Part shown: piece by piece, positions 45,453-54,449 of the stretch
Numbering within the stretch: the stretch's first letter is position 1
How the letters are laid out: each line of letters begins with the position of its first letter
Assembly: GCA_902610975.1 (NCBI GenBank)
Contig: CACLXL010000002.1
Span: forward strand, 62,001 to 126,000
Length of the DNA: 64,000 nucleotides
Source of the DNA: an uncultured Pelagibacteraceae bacterium
Lineage (GTDB): Bacteria > Pseudomonadota > Alphaproteobacteria > Pelagibacterales > Pelagibacteraceae
Direction: 5' to 3'
Program-made: the position numbers and the translations under genes
Notes under the pieces: generated by a model
What the model was told of the DNA's origin: nothing
Databases searched by the model: none
Seen by the model: the letters and a program-made list of their open reading frames with translations, nothing else

Positions 45453-45904
45453 TATTTTTTATCAACAATAGTAGCTGACCATTCAGCGTCCGCCATTCTT
45501 TTTCCGTCAACTTTTGCCGTCCCCTTGTACTTCCAAACCCTTCCATGCGATCTTACAGCTTCTATGTCAAGATGAAGTTCACAATCAGGAATTACAGGAT
45601 TTCTAAATCTTGCTTTGTCGACACTCATAAGAAAAACTAACTTATTCTCATATTCTTTCGGATCTATCCCATGTGCTGTCAAAGCTGCTGCAGCTTGTCC
45701 AAATGCTTCAACTATAAGAACACCAGGCATAACCGGTTGACCGGGAAAATGACCTTGAACGTAAAATCCATCTTTCTTAACGTACATAATTGCGGTGGCA
45801 GATTTTAGAGGGACAATATTTGTAAGTTTATCAATTAATAACATTGGTTCCCTGTGCGGAAGTAAACTCTGTATTTTTTTTTTATCTATTTCTTTTTCAG
45901 TCAT
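45452..45904 (-). CDS. fabZ: (3R)-hydroxyacyl-ACP dehydratase FabZ
   Basis: Hot-dog-fold dehydratase of fatty acid synthesis, 150 aa. The motifs are LLPHREPMLLIDKL, the active-site His and Glu in QGHFPGQPVMPGVLIVEA, VDKARFRNPVIPDCEL and AEWSATIV. It supplies 3-hydroxyacyl-ACP balance to LpxA and LpxD next to it. The start overlaps the lpxD stop by 4 bp. Confidence 0.96.
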   Translation of the reverse strand: MTEKEIDKKKIQSLLPHREPMLLIDKLTNIVPLKSATAIMYVKKDGFYVQGHFPGQPVMPGVLIVEAFGQAAAALTAHGIDPKEYENKLVFLMSVDKARFRNPVIPDCELHLDIEAVRSHGRVWKYKGTAKVDGKRMADAEWSATIVDKK

Positions 45905-46866
45905 TTTTTTGAATTTTTTAAAAACTCTTTCAGAGGTACTGCTGGATAACCCATTACAACTTGATTATCATCAATATCTTTAACTACTCCACTGCCACCA
46001 CCGATTCTTACGTTATTGCCAATTTTAAGATGACCTGAAATTCCAGCTTGGCCACCAATTGATACATTATTTCCAATTATTGCACTTCCAGCAAATCCGA
46101 CCTGTCCAGCAATCATGCAATTAGAACCTATCTTTACATTATGAGCAATATGAACTTGATTGTCTAAATATGTATTATTACCAATAACTGTGTCATCAAC
46201 TGATCCTCGATCAATTGTGCAACTAGATGCAATTTCTACATTGTCACTTATAACTACTCTTCCGATGTGTGGAAATTTAAAATTATTATTTTTAATTGGT
46301 ATAAATCCGAAACCTTTTTGACCAATTTTACAATTATCTTGTATCACTACTCTTTCCCCAATTAATGAATTTTTTAAAATTACTCCAGATCCAATAACAC
46401 AATTTTTCCCAATTTCTACACCATGCTCAATAATAGTATTAGATCCTATAACAGTATAATTACCTATTTTTACATCTTTACCAATTAAAACATTATTTCC
46501 AAATTTAACAGATTTATATTTTTTGTTCGAAGGCTTTTTTAATGAACTGTCAGGATAATCAATATGAGCTTCTGGATAAATTTTACTTAAGACTTTTGCT
46601 AGATCAAATAATACATTTTTAACAATTATGGCTTGAGTAGTTTTTGGAACATATTTTTCTAAATTACTTATCGTAAGACATGCTCCAGCATTTGTTGAGA
46701 TAACATCTGACTTATACTTAATGGAGTCAAAAAATGATAAGTCATCTTTTTTCGCAATTTTAAGAGGCTTTACATTCTTAATAATAAAATTTCTGTTGAA
46801 TTTTTGACTTGGAAAAATGTGAGCTAATTTAATTTTTTTCTTTTTAAAAAAAGAATCTGAATTCAT
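45901..46866 (-). CDS. lpxD: UDP-3-O-acylglucosamine N-acyltransferase
   Basis: 321 aa. The N-terminal uridine-binding domain is about 1-100. A hexapeptide-repeat beta-helix follows with IGKDVKIGNYTVIGS, the GFGFIPIKNN loop, TIDRGSVDDTVIG and the catalytic His in QVHIAHNVKIGSNC. The C-terminal acceptor region is HLKIGNNVRIGGGSGVVKDI. It lies 6 bp after skp. The set lpxD-fabZ-lpxA-lpxI-lpxB gives most of the lipid A acylation pathway here; lpxC and lpxK are not in the window. Confidence 0.95.
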   Translation of the reverse strand: MNSDSFFKKKKIKLAHIFPSQKFNRNFIIKNVKPLKIAKKDDLSFFDSIKYKSDVISTNAGACLTISNLEKYVPKTTQAIIVKNVLFDLAKVLSKIYPEAHIDYPDSSLKKPSNKKYKSVKFGNNVLIGKDVKIGNYTVIGSNTIIEHGVEIGKNCVIGSGVILKNSLIGERVVIQDNCKIGQKGFGFIPIKNNNFKFPHIGRVVISDNVEIASSCTIDRGSVDDTVIGNNTYLDNQVHIAHNVKIGSNCMIAGQVGFAGSAIIGNNVSIGGQAGISGHLKIGNNVRIGGGSGVVKDIDDNQVVMGYPAVPLKEFLKNSKK

Positions 46867-46872
46867 TCAATT

Positions 46873-47391
46873 TTATTTAAGATTGATAGATTGAAGTTTT
46901 TTATTTAACAAGTTCATAATTTCTTTTGTAATATTTAAATTCTCGTCAGCTAAAAGTAAGCTTTTTTTATCTACAACCATTCTTATTTTTTTCTCATTCA
47001 TGTAATCTTTGATTATTGGATTTAAGTTTTTTAATAACTCATTTCTAGCTTTGGTTCTTTGCTTAGATACAGATTCTAGAAGAGAGTTTCTCTCTTTTTG
47101 AAGAGAAGAGACTTTTTTTCTAAGCTCTGCAACTTTTTTCTTATATTCTTCAGAGGAAATAACTTTTTTTTGTTCGATAATTTTTTTTTCTTCTTCCAGA
47201 AGTTTTTTTTCTTTACTACTTATATTTTTTAATCCATTCTCTAATCTATTTTTCAAATATTTTTGTGCTTTTTTTCCAGCATCACTCTGATTTAAAATGT
47301 ACTTAAAATCTAAAAAATAAGGAACTTCTGCATTTCCATAATTATTTACACTAAATAAAAACAATATAATTATTAATAAAATTTTTTTCAT
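46873..47391 (-). CDS. skp: OmpH/Skp-family periplasmic chaperone
   Basis: 172 aa. A signal peptide (MKKILLIIILFLFSVNNYGNA) is followed by LDFKYILNQSDAGKKAQKYL, a long lysine/glutamate-rich coiled-coil tentacle (about 45-125) and the C-terminal IRMVVDKKSLLLADENLNITKE typical of Skp. It binds unfolded outer-membrane proteins in transit to BamA, which is 9 bp upstream in the same operon. Confidence 0.92.
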   Translation of the reverse strand: MKKILLIIILFLFSVNNYGNAEVPYFLDFKYILNQSDAGKKAQKYLKNRLENGLKNISSKEKKLLEEEKKIIEQKKVISSEEYKKKVAELRKKVSSLQKERNSLLESVSKQRTKARNELLKNLNPIIKDYMNEKKIRMVVDKKSLLLADENLNITKEIMNLLNKKLQSINLK

Positions 47392-47400
47392 AGAATTATT

Positions 47401-49629
47401 TTAAAACGTTGTTCCAAGATTAAAATTAAAGCTTTCTGTTTCATCGCTGTCAGCCTTAGACAAGTTTTGAGCCAAAGTAAATGTCATTGGCCCAATAGGC
47501 GACATCCAGCTTGCCATTACTCCAGTTGATGATCTAATTTTATTAGTCTCATTTATTGAGTCATCATAATCAACGCCCCATACATTACCGAAATCTAAGA
47601 ATAATATAACATCTGTGTTAGTATCCTCTGGCAGTAAATTTGGTAAATTAGCTTCAAAATTTAGAGCAGCTGCATAGTTTCCTCCAACATGATCATCTCC
47701 ATCCACTGGTCCAATTTTACCCTTTTCAAAACCTCTTAATCTTCTTGAACTTAAACCTTTTCTCTTACTTAACCTTACATCATCAGATCCAAGTCCGTTG
47801 ATAGTAGATAAATATAATTTACTTGAACCCACTACATTTTCATTTAAAGTTTTGTAAGTGCTTGCAGATAATAAATTTGAAATATAGTTTCTATCCGCAT
47901 AAAAAGGGAAGCTCTGGCCAAATTTTACTATTGATCCACTCGTTGGCATGAACGAACGGTTTCTTTTATCAAATGTGAAAGAGTAATTTCCTGATATATC
48001 GTTAAATGTACCTTTTTGCTTTTTTAAAGAATCTGAAGCTGTATTATCTGTTCTTAAATCATCATAACTTGCGCTTAAACCTAATGAAGCAATTACATCT
48101 CTATATTGTTCAAATGATGTTCCTAAACCTGCTGATACAACTGAGTTTTCATAACCCTGATCAGGTTTATCATTTTTTTCACTTGATAGAAAATAATTTA
48201 AAGAGTTCCCTAAAAAATCATAATTAGGATTTACATAATTCAAGGTGCCCGCCAATGACTCTTCATCTATTTCTACTTCAAATCCCACCGTTTTACCCTC
48301 ACCTAGCCAATTATTTTCTTGAATGTTTATAGCAAAACTTCCACCGTTAGTACCCACACCAGCACCAGCACTTATTTCTCCAGTAGGCTGCTCCTCAACA
48401 TCTATATTAATTACCTTTAAATCACTTTGTGATCCATCTAATATTTCATAATTAACACTTTTAAAAATTCTTCTATCTTTTATTTGAGATATAGATTTAT
48501 CCAAATTTAGTTTAGTAAAAGGATCTCCTTCATCTATAATCAATTCGCCTCTAATTACATCTTCATTAGTAATATTATTTCCAGTAATATTTATTCTTTC
48601 AACTAAAATCTTTTTACCTTCAAGTATATTAAATATTATATTTATAGTTTCTCCTTCAACAATCTCTTGAACATTATGCTCTACAAATTGTAAATTATTT
48701 CTTTCAATTAAATTATCTATTTCTTCCAAAAGTTTTTTAATTTTAAAAGGTGAGTGATAATCTCCCACATATTTTTTATAAACTTTATTTAGTGGAAAGA
48801 ATAATTTTTTATCAAAAACTTTATCTACGTTTGTTGAAATTTTTCCAATAGTATATCGATTTCCTTCTTCAATTGAATAAACAAGCTCAGCCTTACCAGC
48901 TTTTGAAATTTGTGCTAAGTTTGAATTAATTTTTACGTCATAAAAACCTAATGATTTATAATAATTTTTTAAAAGTCTAGTATCTAAATTAACTAGATTT
49001 TCATTAAAGTTTGTATTTTTAGAAATGATTTTCCAAAACTTATCCTCCTCACTTGCTATAATATCTTTTAACCTATTGTTTCTTATACTCTCATTCCCCA
49101 CAAAACTTATTTTCGAGATTTTTGTTCTTTCACCTCTATCTATTTTTATTAATAAATCAAAATTATCATCGTCTATTTTTTTAAATTTTGCTTCAACTTT
49201 ACTTGAATTATAACCAAGGGTTGAATACAGAGTTTTAATTTTCTCAATATCTTTAGCTAGATAAGCTTTAATAAAAGATCTTTTTTCCTTTAATTTAATT
49301 TGTTTTTTTATTTCTTCGGTGTACCTATTGCTTTTTTCTCCAATTATAACTAATTGGTTAATAGTTGGATATTCTTTTAAGTTAATTTTTAAAATATTAT
49401 TACTTAACTCTACTTGAACATCTTCAAAAAAATCAGTTGAGTAAAGTTTGTTTACGATGTCGTTTAAATCTTTATCTTGATAATCTTTTTTAGTTTCTAT
49501 ATCGCCATATAGTTTAATAGTTTCTTTAGAAACTCTTTTGTTTCCATTAATTTCAATTTTTTCAACAATCTCTCCATTAGCTATAGAAAAAAATAAAAAA
49601 ATTATTGATGTAAAAATTATTTTTTTCAT
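47401..49629 (-). CDS. bamA: Outer-membrane assembly factor BamA
   Basis: 742 aa Omp85 protein. A signal peptide (to about residue 19) is followed by five POTRA repeats (about 20-410), starting VEKIEINGNKRVSKETI. The beta-barrel region (about 415-742) holds GAGVGTNGG, the conserved RLRGFEKGKIGP loop and a barrel ending in Phe (NFNLGTTF). The site-2 protease gene rseP, usually between dxr and bamA, is not present; only 4 bp separate bamA from dxr. Confidence 0.95.
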   Translation of the reverse strand: MKKIIFTSIIFLFFSIANGEIVEKIEINGNKRVSKETIKLYGDIETKKDYQDKDLNDIVNKLYSTDFFEDVQVELSNNILKINLKEYPTINQLVIIGEKSNRYTEEIKKQIKLKEKRSFIKAYLAKDIEKIKTLYSTLGYNSSKVEAKFKKIDDDNFDLLIKIDRGERTKISKISFVGNESIRNNRLKDIIASEEDKFWKIISKNTNFNENLVNLDTRLLKNYYKSLGFYDVKINSNLAQISKAGKAELVYSIEEGNRYTIGKISTNVDKVFDKKLFFPLNKVYKKYVGDYHSPFKIKKLLEEIDNLIERNNLQFVEHNVQEIVEGETINIIFNILEGKKILVERINITGNNITNEDVIRGELIIDEGDPFTKLNLDKSISQIKDRRIFKSVNYEILDGSQSDLKVINIDVEEQPTGEISAGAGVGTNGGSFAINIQENNWLGEGKTVGFEVEIDEESLAGTLNYVNPNYDFLGNSLNYFLSSEKNDKPDQGYENSVVSAGLGTSFEQYRDVIASLGLSASYDDLRTDNTASDSLKKQKGTFNDISGNYSFTFDKRNRSFMPTSGSIVKFGQSFPFYADRNYISNLLSASTYKTLNENVVGSSKLYLSTINGLGSDDVRLSKRKGLSSRRLRGFEKGKIGPVDGDDHVGGNYAAALNFEANLPNLLPEDTNTDVILFLDFGNVWGVDYDDSINETNKIRSSTGVMASWMSPIGPMTFTLAQNLSKADSDETESFNFNLGTTF

Positions 49630-49633
49630 ATTT

Positions 49634-50806
49634 TTATTTTATCTTTTCTAAAGTTACTTTTTTTGCCCACATGTTAATCTCGTTGATTTGATTAATATTT
49701 TTAGGACTTCTTATAGCATATTTTTTGTAATTTCTATCGTTCAGAATGTTCATAATGATTTTGATAATACTTAAAAAAGGTATCTTTTTTTGTAAAAATT
49801 GATCAACTAATATTTCATTAGATGAATTAATGATTAAAGGTGTTGAGGGATGCTCATTTAATCGTTTTTTTATCATTATAACCGGAAATATTTTTGGGTT
49901 TACATTCTTAAAAGTTAAATCTTTGATTGGAATATAATTTTTATTTTTTTTTTTAATTTTTAAAATTTCATTTAAATGAAAATTTTTGTCAAAAATAGCA
50001 TTAGCTATTGGAATAATCATTGATGTCTCATGATAAATAAATTTTGTCAGACCGTTATTTAGTTCTACAATAGCATGAACTAATGATTCAGGATGAATTA
50101 ATATATCTAATTTTTTAAGAGGAATATTAAAAATTTTTTGCGCCTCAATTAACTCCAAAATTTTATTCATAAGAGTAGATGAGTCCACTGAAATTTTTTT
50201 TCCCATTTTCCATCTAGGATGTTTAATTGCAATTTTAGGAGTAATTTTTTTGAATTGGTTAACTTTATAATTTAAGAAAGGTCCACCTGAAGCTGTAATA
50301 TAAATTTTTTTAATTTCTGAAATCTTATGATTTTCTAATAATTTCAAAATTGAAAAATGTTCAGAATCAATGGGCACTATCTTAGTATTATATTTTATTG
50401 AAATTTTATTAATTATACTCCAACCACAAATAATAGACTCTTTATTTGCAATAAGAAGTTTTTTACTCCGCTTGATCATATTTATAGTTGGCTCAAGGCC
50501 AGCAATACCAGGAATTGCAGATATTGTAATATCTGATGGTTTTAAATTAGATTTCAAACTTTCAAAATCATTTTTTATTTTCGTTTTACTTTTATTGAAT
50601 TTTTTCTTAATTTTTTTGTAAATATCTTTGTTAGTAATTACATAAATCTTAGGCTTATATTTTTTTATTTGATTAGAAATAAGCGTGAAATTTTTATTTG
50701 CGGACAAAAGATTTATGAAAAAATTATTTTTTTTTTCATCAATAATTTTAAGTGCCGTCTTTCCGATTGATCCTGTAGATCCGAGAATTGAAATTGAAAT
50801 TTTCAT
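49634..50806 (-). CDS. dxr: 1-deoxy-D-xylulose 5-phosphate reductoisomerase
   Basis: Second enzyme of the MEP isoprenoid pathway (IspC), 390 aa. NADPH-binding ILGSTGSIGKTALKII, AIPGIAGLEPT, the LIANKESIICG motif, metal and substrate site PIDSEHFSI, TASGGPFLN and KHPRWKMGKKISVDSSTLMNK segments are all clear. It shares one base with the cdsA stop. Together with ispDF in this window it indicates the non-mevalonate route. Confidence 0.96.
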   Translation of the reverse strand: MKISISILGSTGSIGKTALKIIDEKKNNFFINLLSANKNFTLISNQIKKYKPKIYVITNKDIYKKIKKKFNKSKTKIKNDFESLKSNLKPSDITISAIPGIAGLEPTINMIKRSKKLLIANKESIICGWSIINKISIKYNTKIVPIDSEHFSILKLLENHKISEIKKIYITASGGPFLNYKVNQFKKITPKIAIKHPRWKMGKKISVDSSTLMNKILELIEAQKIFNIPLKKLDILIHPESLVHAIVELNNGLTKFIYHETSMIIPIANAIFDKNFHLNEILKIKKKNKNYIPIKDLTFKNVNPKIFPVIMIKKRLNEHPSTPLIINSSNEILVDQFLQKKIPFLSIIKIIMNILNDRNYKKYAIRSPKNINQINEINMWAKKVTLEKIK

Positions 50807-51459
50807 TAAAATAATACTATTATTATTATAAAACCAAATGGCACACCAACTAAAATTCCATCTAACCTATCCAGAACACCTCCATGCCCAGGAAAAAAAT
50901 TGCCAGTATCTTTAACTTTTGCTTTTCTTTTTAAAAAAGAAAAAAATAAATCTCCAAACTGGCATGCCATTGAAGTTAAAAGTCCAACTAAAACAATATT
51001 TAAATTAAAATTTTTATTATAAAAAAAAAATATTCCTGAATAAATGATTGTTGAAAATAATAAAGATCCAATTGCACCTGAGATTGTTTTTTTAGGACTT
51101 ATTTTTGTTAATTTAGGTCCCTTAAAATACTTTCCAAATATGAAGCCTCCAATATCTGATGCTACACATGCTATAATTAAAGAAAATAAAATTATTTCCA
51201 GTTGTTTAAAATTTGACAATAAAAAGAATAAAAAAGTGAAAGTAAAAATATAAATTATAAAAAAAAAATTAGTTATTAATTTCGTTGGATAATTCTTCAG
51301 TATCTTATTTATCAAATTTATGAATTCTATAATAGATAAAACCCCTAGAATAATGAGTGTGAATACTAGGAATAAATTTGATTTTATAGTTAAAAAAAGT
51401 AATAAAAGTAATACAAATGAGGTCCATGCACGATCTTTAAATTCTTTTTTCAATATCAT
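50806..51459 (-). CDS. cdsA: Phosphatidate cytidylyltransferase
   Basis: Makes CDP-diacylglycerol, 217 aa, somewhat short for the family. About six transmembrane helices are predicted. The C-terminal signature SMACQFGDLFFSFLKRKAKVKDTG, FPGHGGVLDRLDG is intact, as are the upstream GKYFKGPKLTKISPKKT motif and the acidic DIGGFIFG. It overlaps uppS by 4 bp. Confidence 0.93.
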   Translation of the reverse strand: MILKKEFKDRAWTSFVLLLLLFLTIKSNLFLVFTLIILGVLSIIEFINLINKILKNYPTKLITNFFFIIYIFTFTFLFFLLSNFKQLEIILFSLIIACVASDIGGFIFGKYFKGPKLTKISPKKTISGAIGSLLFSTIIYSGIFFFYNKNFNLNIVLVGLLTSMACQFGDLFFSFLKRKAKVKDTGNFFPGHGGVLDRLDGILVGVPFGFIIIIVLF

Positions 51460-52124
51460 ATAGCTCCAAAATTTCTTTTTCTTTTTCTATACTTTTTAAT
51501 AACTTTTTCTAAATCATTTGGATTAAAGTCAGGCCACAACTTTGAAATAAAGAATAATTCGGAATATGCCAATTGCCATAGCATGAAGTTACTTAATCTT
51601 TGATGTCCACCTGTTCTAATTAAAATATCAGGATCTGGAATATCTTTTGTATACAAATTTTTTTCTATATTTTTTATACTAATGTTTTTTTTTATTTTTT
51701 TTAATGCCATTATTATTTCGTTTTTTGAACCGTAATTTATTGCTAAATTCACAGTTATTGTTTTATTATTTTTTGTACTATTTATTGTTTTATATAAAAT
51801 TTTTCTTATATCTTTAGGTAATTTGTTTAAGTTACCAATTATATTTATTTTTATACCTTGAGATGTAACTCTATCAATTTCATTTAAAAAGTAATTTTTA
51901 ATTAGAGTAAATAAATAACTTATTTCGTTTTTTGGTCTTTTCCAATTTTCAGAGGAAAAAACATAAAATGATATTACAGGAATTTTAAGTTTAATAGATT
52001 TGGCAACGATTTTTTTAACTATTTCTACACCTTTTAAATGGCCGTAATTTCTACTTTTATTTCTTTTTTTCCCCCACCTTCCATTGCCATCCATTATAAA
52101 GGCAATATGGTTGAGCTTATTCAT
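51456..52124 (-). CDS. uppS: Undecaprenyl (isoprenyl) diphosphate synthase
   Basis: cis-Prenyltransferase making the C55 lipid carrier for peptidoglycan, 222 aa. Motifs are the catalytic HIAFIMDGNGRWGKKR, GHLKGVEIVKKI, FYVFSSENWKRP, INYGSKNEI, PDILIRTGGHQRLSNFMLWQLAYSE in part, and the C-terminal WPDFN. Overlapping starts and stops with frr and cdsA show tight operon coupling. Confidence 0.95.
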   Translation of the reverse strand: MNKLNHIAFIMDGNGRWGKKRNKSRNYGHLKGVEIVKKIVAKSIKLKIPVISFYVFSSENWKRPKNEISYLFTLIKNYFLNEIDRVTSQGIKINIIGNLNKLPKDIRKILYKTINSTKNNKTITVNLAINYGSKNEIIMALKKIKKNISIKNIEKNLYTKDIPDPDILIRTGGHQRLSNFMLWQLAYSELFFISKLWPDFNPNDLEKVIKKYRKRKRNFGAI

Positions 52125-52681
52125 ATTTGACTAATCTCTTTTTCTTTATCTGTTAATAACTTTTCAATGGTTTGAATATTGTCATCTGTAATTTTTTGAA
52201 TATTTTTCTCAAAAATCTTATTTTGATCCTCTGAAATAATTTTCTCTTTTAATTTTTTTTTTAGATCTTCATTACCCTCTCTTCTGATGTTTCTAATTGA
52301 GATTTTAGCTTTTTCTCCCATATTTTTTAAAATCTTAATCAGATCTTTCCTTCTTTCCTCAGTAAGATCTGGTATTCTTAATCTTATTGTCTGACCATCT
52401 GTTTGTGGAGTTATCCCTAATTCTGACTTTTGAATTCCTGACTCAATAATAGATATATTTGATTTATCCCAAACTTGAATGGAAATCATTCTTGCTTCTG
52501 GAACACTTACGGTTGCAAGTTGTCCTATAGGCATTAATTGACCATAAACATCAATTTTTATTGTATCTAACATATTGATATTCGCTCTTCCAGTTCTAAG
52601 AGTAGAAATATCTTTTTTAAAGGATTGAATACTTTTAATCATTTTAAGGGAAATATTTTTTTCGTCAAATGCGGCGCTCAT
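52121..52681 (-). CDS. frr: Ribosome recycling factor
   Basis: 186 aa, full length. The helical stretch SFKKDISTLRTGRANINMLD begins the triple-helix bundle, and the beta domain has YGQLMPIGQLATVSVPEARM and PQTDGQTIRLRIPDLTEERR. It lies 5 bp after tsf. pyrH (UMP kinase), which normally sits between tsf and frr, is not here. Confidence 0.96.
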   Translation of the reverse strand: MSAAFDEKNISLKMIKSIQSFKKDISTLRTGRANINMLDTIKIDVYGQLMPIGQLATVSVPEARMISIQVWDKSNISIIESGIQKSELGITPQTDGQTIRLRIPDLTEERRKDLIKILKNMGEKAKISIRNIRREGNEDLKKKLKEKIISEDQNKIFEKNIQKITDDNIQTIEKLLTDKEKEISQI

Positions 52682-52686
52682 TAGAT

Positions 52687-53553
52687 TTATATTCCTTCAC
52701 CTACTTTATATCGTACAAATTTTAATATTTTTAATTCTTGTTCTGTGGAATTTTCTTTAAGAATAGCTTCGACAGTTTTTTTTGGATCCATTATCCATAT
52801 TTGGTCTAATAAAGAATTATCACTTAAAAATTTATTTATTTTCCCTTTAGCAATTTTTTCAGCTATTTCATTTGTCTTTCCAGAATTTTTTATTTCTTCC
52901 TTTATAATTTCTGATTCTTTATCAACAATTTTTTTATCTATCCCGTCTTTACTCAACGCTAGAGGGCTAGAAGCTGTTACATGCATTGCTATTTTTTGGC
53001 CTATTGAATTATTTTTTTCATTTACACCGACCAACTTAATGATTGAAATAATCTTACCTATATTTTTTTCAATTGCAGAGTGAACATAAAAATAATTTTT
53101 ACCATTTTTATCATCAAGAAAATCTGTCCTTCTTATTGTAATTTTTTCACCTATTTTTGCTATAAAATTTACTAAATTATCCTTTACAGATAAACTATTG
53201 CTCATATTTGAGTTGTTTAATTTATCTAAATCGCCTCTTGCATGGAAATTTAATTCTGATATTTCCTTACAAAAATTTATAAAATCTTTATTTTTAGCAA
53301 CAAAATCTGTCTCGCTATTTATTTCAACTATTGAGATACCTCCTATATCCTCTTTAACCAATACCAGTCCCTCTGAAGCAGTTCTGCTCATTTTTTTCGA
53401 AGCTTTTGCAATACCTTTTTTTCTTAAAAACTCTACAGATTTTTCAATATCTCCTTTTGTTTCATCAAGAGCAACTTTGCAATCCTTAAAGCCTACGCCA
53501 GTAATTTCTCTAAGTTTTTTGATATTTTCTAACGTATCTTTATTATTTGACAT
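52687..53553 (-). CDS. tsf: Elongation factor Ts
   Basis: Guanine-nucleotide exchange factor for EF-Tu, 288 aa. The N-terminal UBA-like domain has LREITGVGFKDCKVALDETKGD and the FLRKKGIAKASKK motif. The core has INSETDFVAKNKDFINF (TDFV contact) and IAMHVTASSPLALS. It lies 16 bp behind rpsB, the standard rpsB-tsf pair. Confidence 0.96.
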   Translation of the reverse strand: MSNNKDTLENIKKLREITGVGFKDCKVALDETKGDIEKSVEFLRKKGIAKASKKMSRTASEGLVLVKEDIGGISIVEINSETDFVAKNKDFINFCKEISELNFHARGDLDKLNNSNMSNSLSVKDNLVNFIAKIGEKITIRRTDFLDDKNGKNYFYVHSAIEKNIGKIISIIKLVGVNEKNNSIGQKIAMHVTASSPLALSKDGIDKKIVDKESEIIKEEIKNSGKTNEIAEKIAKGKINKFLSDNSLLDQIWIMDPKKTVEAILKENSTEQELKILKFVRYKVGEGI

Positions 53554-53569
53554 TAGGATTTATAAGAGA

Positions 53570-54319
53570 TTATTTTTTTTTTTCGCCAGAATTTTTATTT
53601 TTATCGGAAATTTTTTTTTCTTCAGATCCTTTAATAAATTTTTCTGCATCTTTAATTGTATTTTTTAGCAACTCACAATAAAGATTTATAGATCTTCTTG
53701 CATCATCATTTCCTGGAATGGGAAAATCAATTCCTGTTGGATCGGAATTTGTATCAAGAACTGCAATAATTGGTATACCAAGTTTTTTTGCCTCTGCTAC
53801 AGCTAATGACTCTACGTTTGTATCAATAACAAATATTAAATCTGGTGTTTTTCTCATTTCTACTATTCCACCTAGAGATCTATTTAGCTTTTCTCTTTCC
53901 TTTCCGAATTTTAAAATTTCCTTTTTAGTAAAACCCAAATTTTCTTTTGACAGTTGATCTTCTAATTTTTTTAATCTTTTAATGGAGTTTTGAATCGTAT
54001 TCCAATTAGTAAGCATTCCACCCAGCCATCTATAATTAACAAAATATTGCCCTGTTTCTTTCGCCAACTCGCTTATTTGTTCGGAAGCTTGTTTTTTTGT
54101 TGATACAACTAATAATTTACCACCACTAGAAATTACTTTATGGACCTGCACTAATGCGTTCTTAATGAATTCCACAGTTTGAGTTAAATCAATGATATGA
54201 ATAGAATTTTTTTCACCAAAAATATACTTTTTCATTTTAGGATTCCATCTCAATGTCTTGTGACCAAGATGTACACCCGCTTCTAATAATTGTTTTATGT
54301 CGACTTTTGGTACGTTCAT
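53570..54319 (-). CDS. rpsB: 30S ribosomal protein S2
   Basis: 249 aa. Family motifs are [21 protein letters not shown], the [16 protein letters not shown] stretch, [31 protein letters not shown] and [11 protein letters not shown]. The C-terminal tail is lysine-rich with runs of Lys-Lys. A weak GGA ribosome-binding site (54326-54328) lies inside a structured leader, pointing to translational control. It is first in the superoperon down to lpxB. Confidence 0.97.
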   Translation of the reverse strand: MNVPKVDIKQLLEAGVHLGHKTLRWNPKMKKYIFGEKNSIHIIDLTQTVEFIKNALVQVHKVISSGGKLLVVSTKKQASEQISELAKETGQYFVNYRWLGGMLTNWNTIQNSIKRLKKLEDQLSKENLGFTKKEILKFGKEREKLNRSLGGIVEMRKTPDLIFVIDTNVESLAVAEAKKLGIPIIAVLDTNSDPTGIDFPIPGNDDARRSINLYCELLKNTIKDAEKFIKGSEEKKISDKNKNSGEKKK

Positions 54320-54390
54320 AGTTTTTCCGGTTCATCCACCACAGCATTTCCAAGTTAATGGACCGGTAGGGCAATTCCCTTTAAGCTGTG
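54320..54390 (-). ncRNA. Structured rpsB leader with H-type pseudoknot potential
   Basis: In the minus-strand RNA three helices can form. CACAGC (54390-54385) pairs with GCUGUG (54345-54340). A small hairpin AGGG/CCCU (54380-54377 with 54371-54368) lies in its loop. CCGG plus UCCA (54366-54359) pair with UGGA (5438-35 of the 54300 block, i.e. 54338-54335) and CCGG (54330-54327). The first and third helices interleave, which is a pseudoknot, and the last strand includes the GGA before the rpsB AUG. GC content is far above the surroundings. Autogenous control by S2, known for rpsB in other bacteria, is the likely role. Confidence 0.65.
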
Positions 54391-54420
54391 TGCGTAATAA
54401 CCAACTGATATATACAATCA

Positions 54421-54449
54421 AAATAAAAAATCAACACTCTAAAGAGTTA
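54421..54449 (-). terminator. Weak candidate terminator after dnaE
   Basis: The minus-strand transcript has a short CUC/GAG-type hairpin over the dnaE stop codon (arms ACTCT and AGAGT, 54436-54447) followed within five bases by six U residues and more U-rich sequence. The stem is short and the loop tight, so it may not terminate efficiently. It lies between dnaE and the rpsB leader. Confidence 0.3.

Noticed and set aside
53198-53668. Long open frame opposite tsf and the rpsB end (and similar ones opposite secG, lolC and rnj)
   Set aside because: These lie wholly antisense to clear conserved genes and show no recognisable domain. They come from the strand-biased AT-rich codon use.
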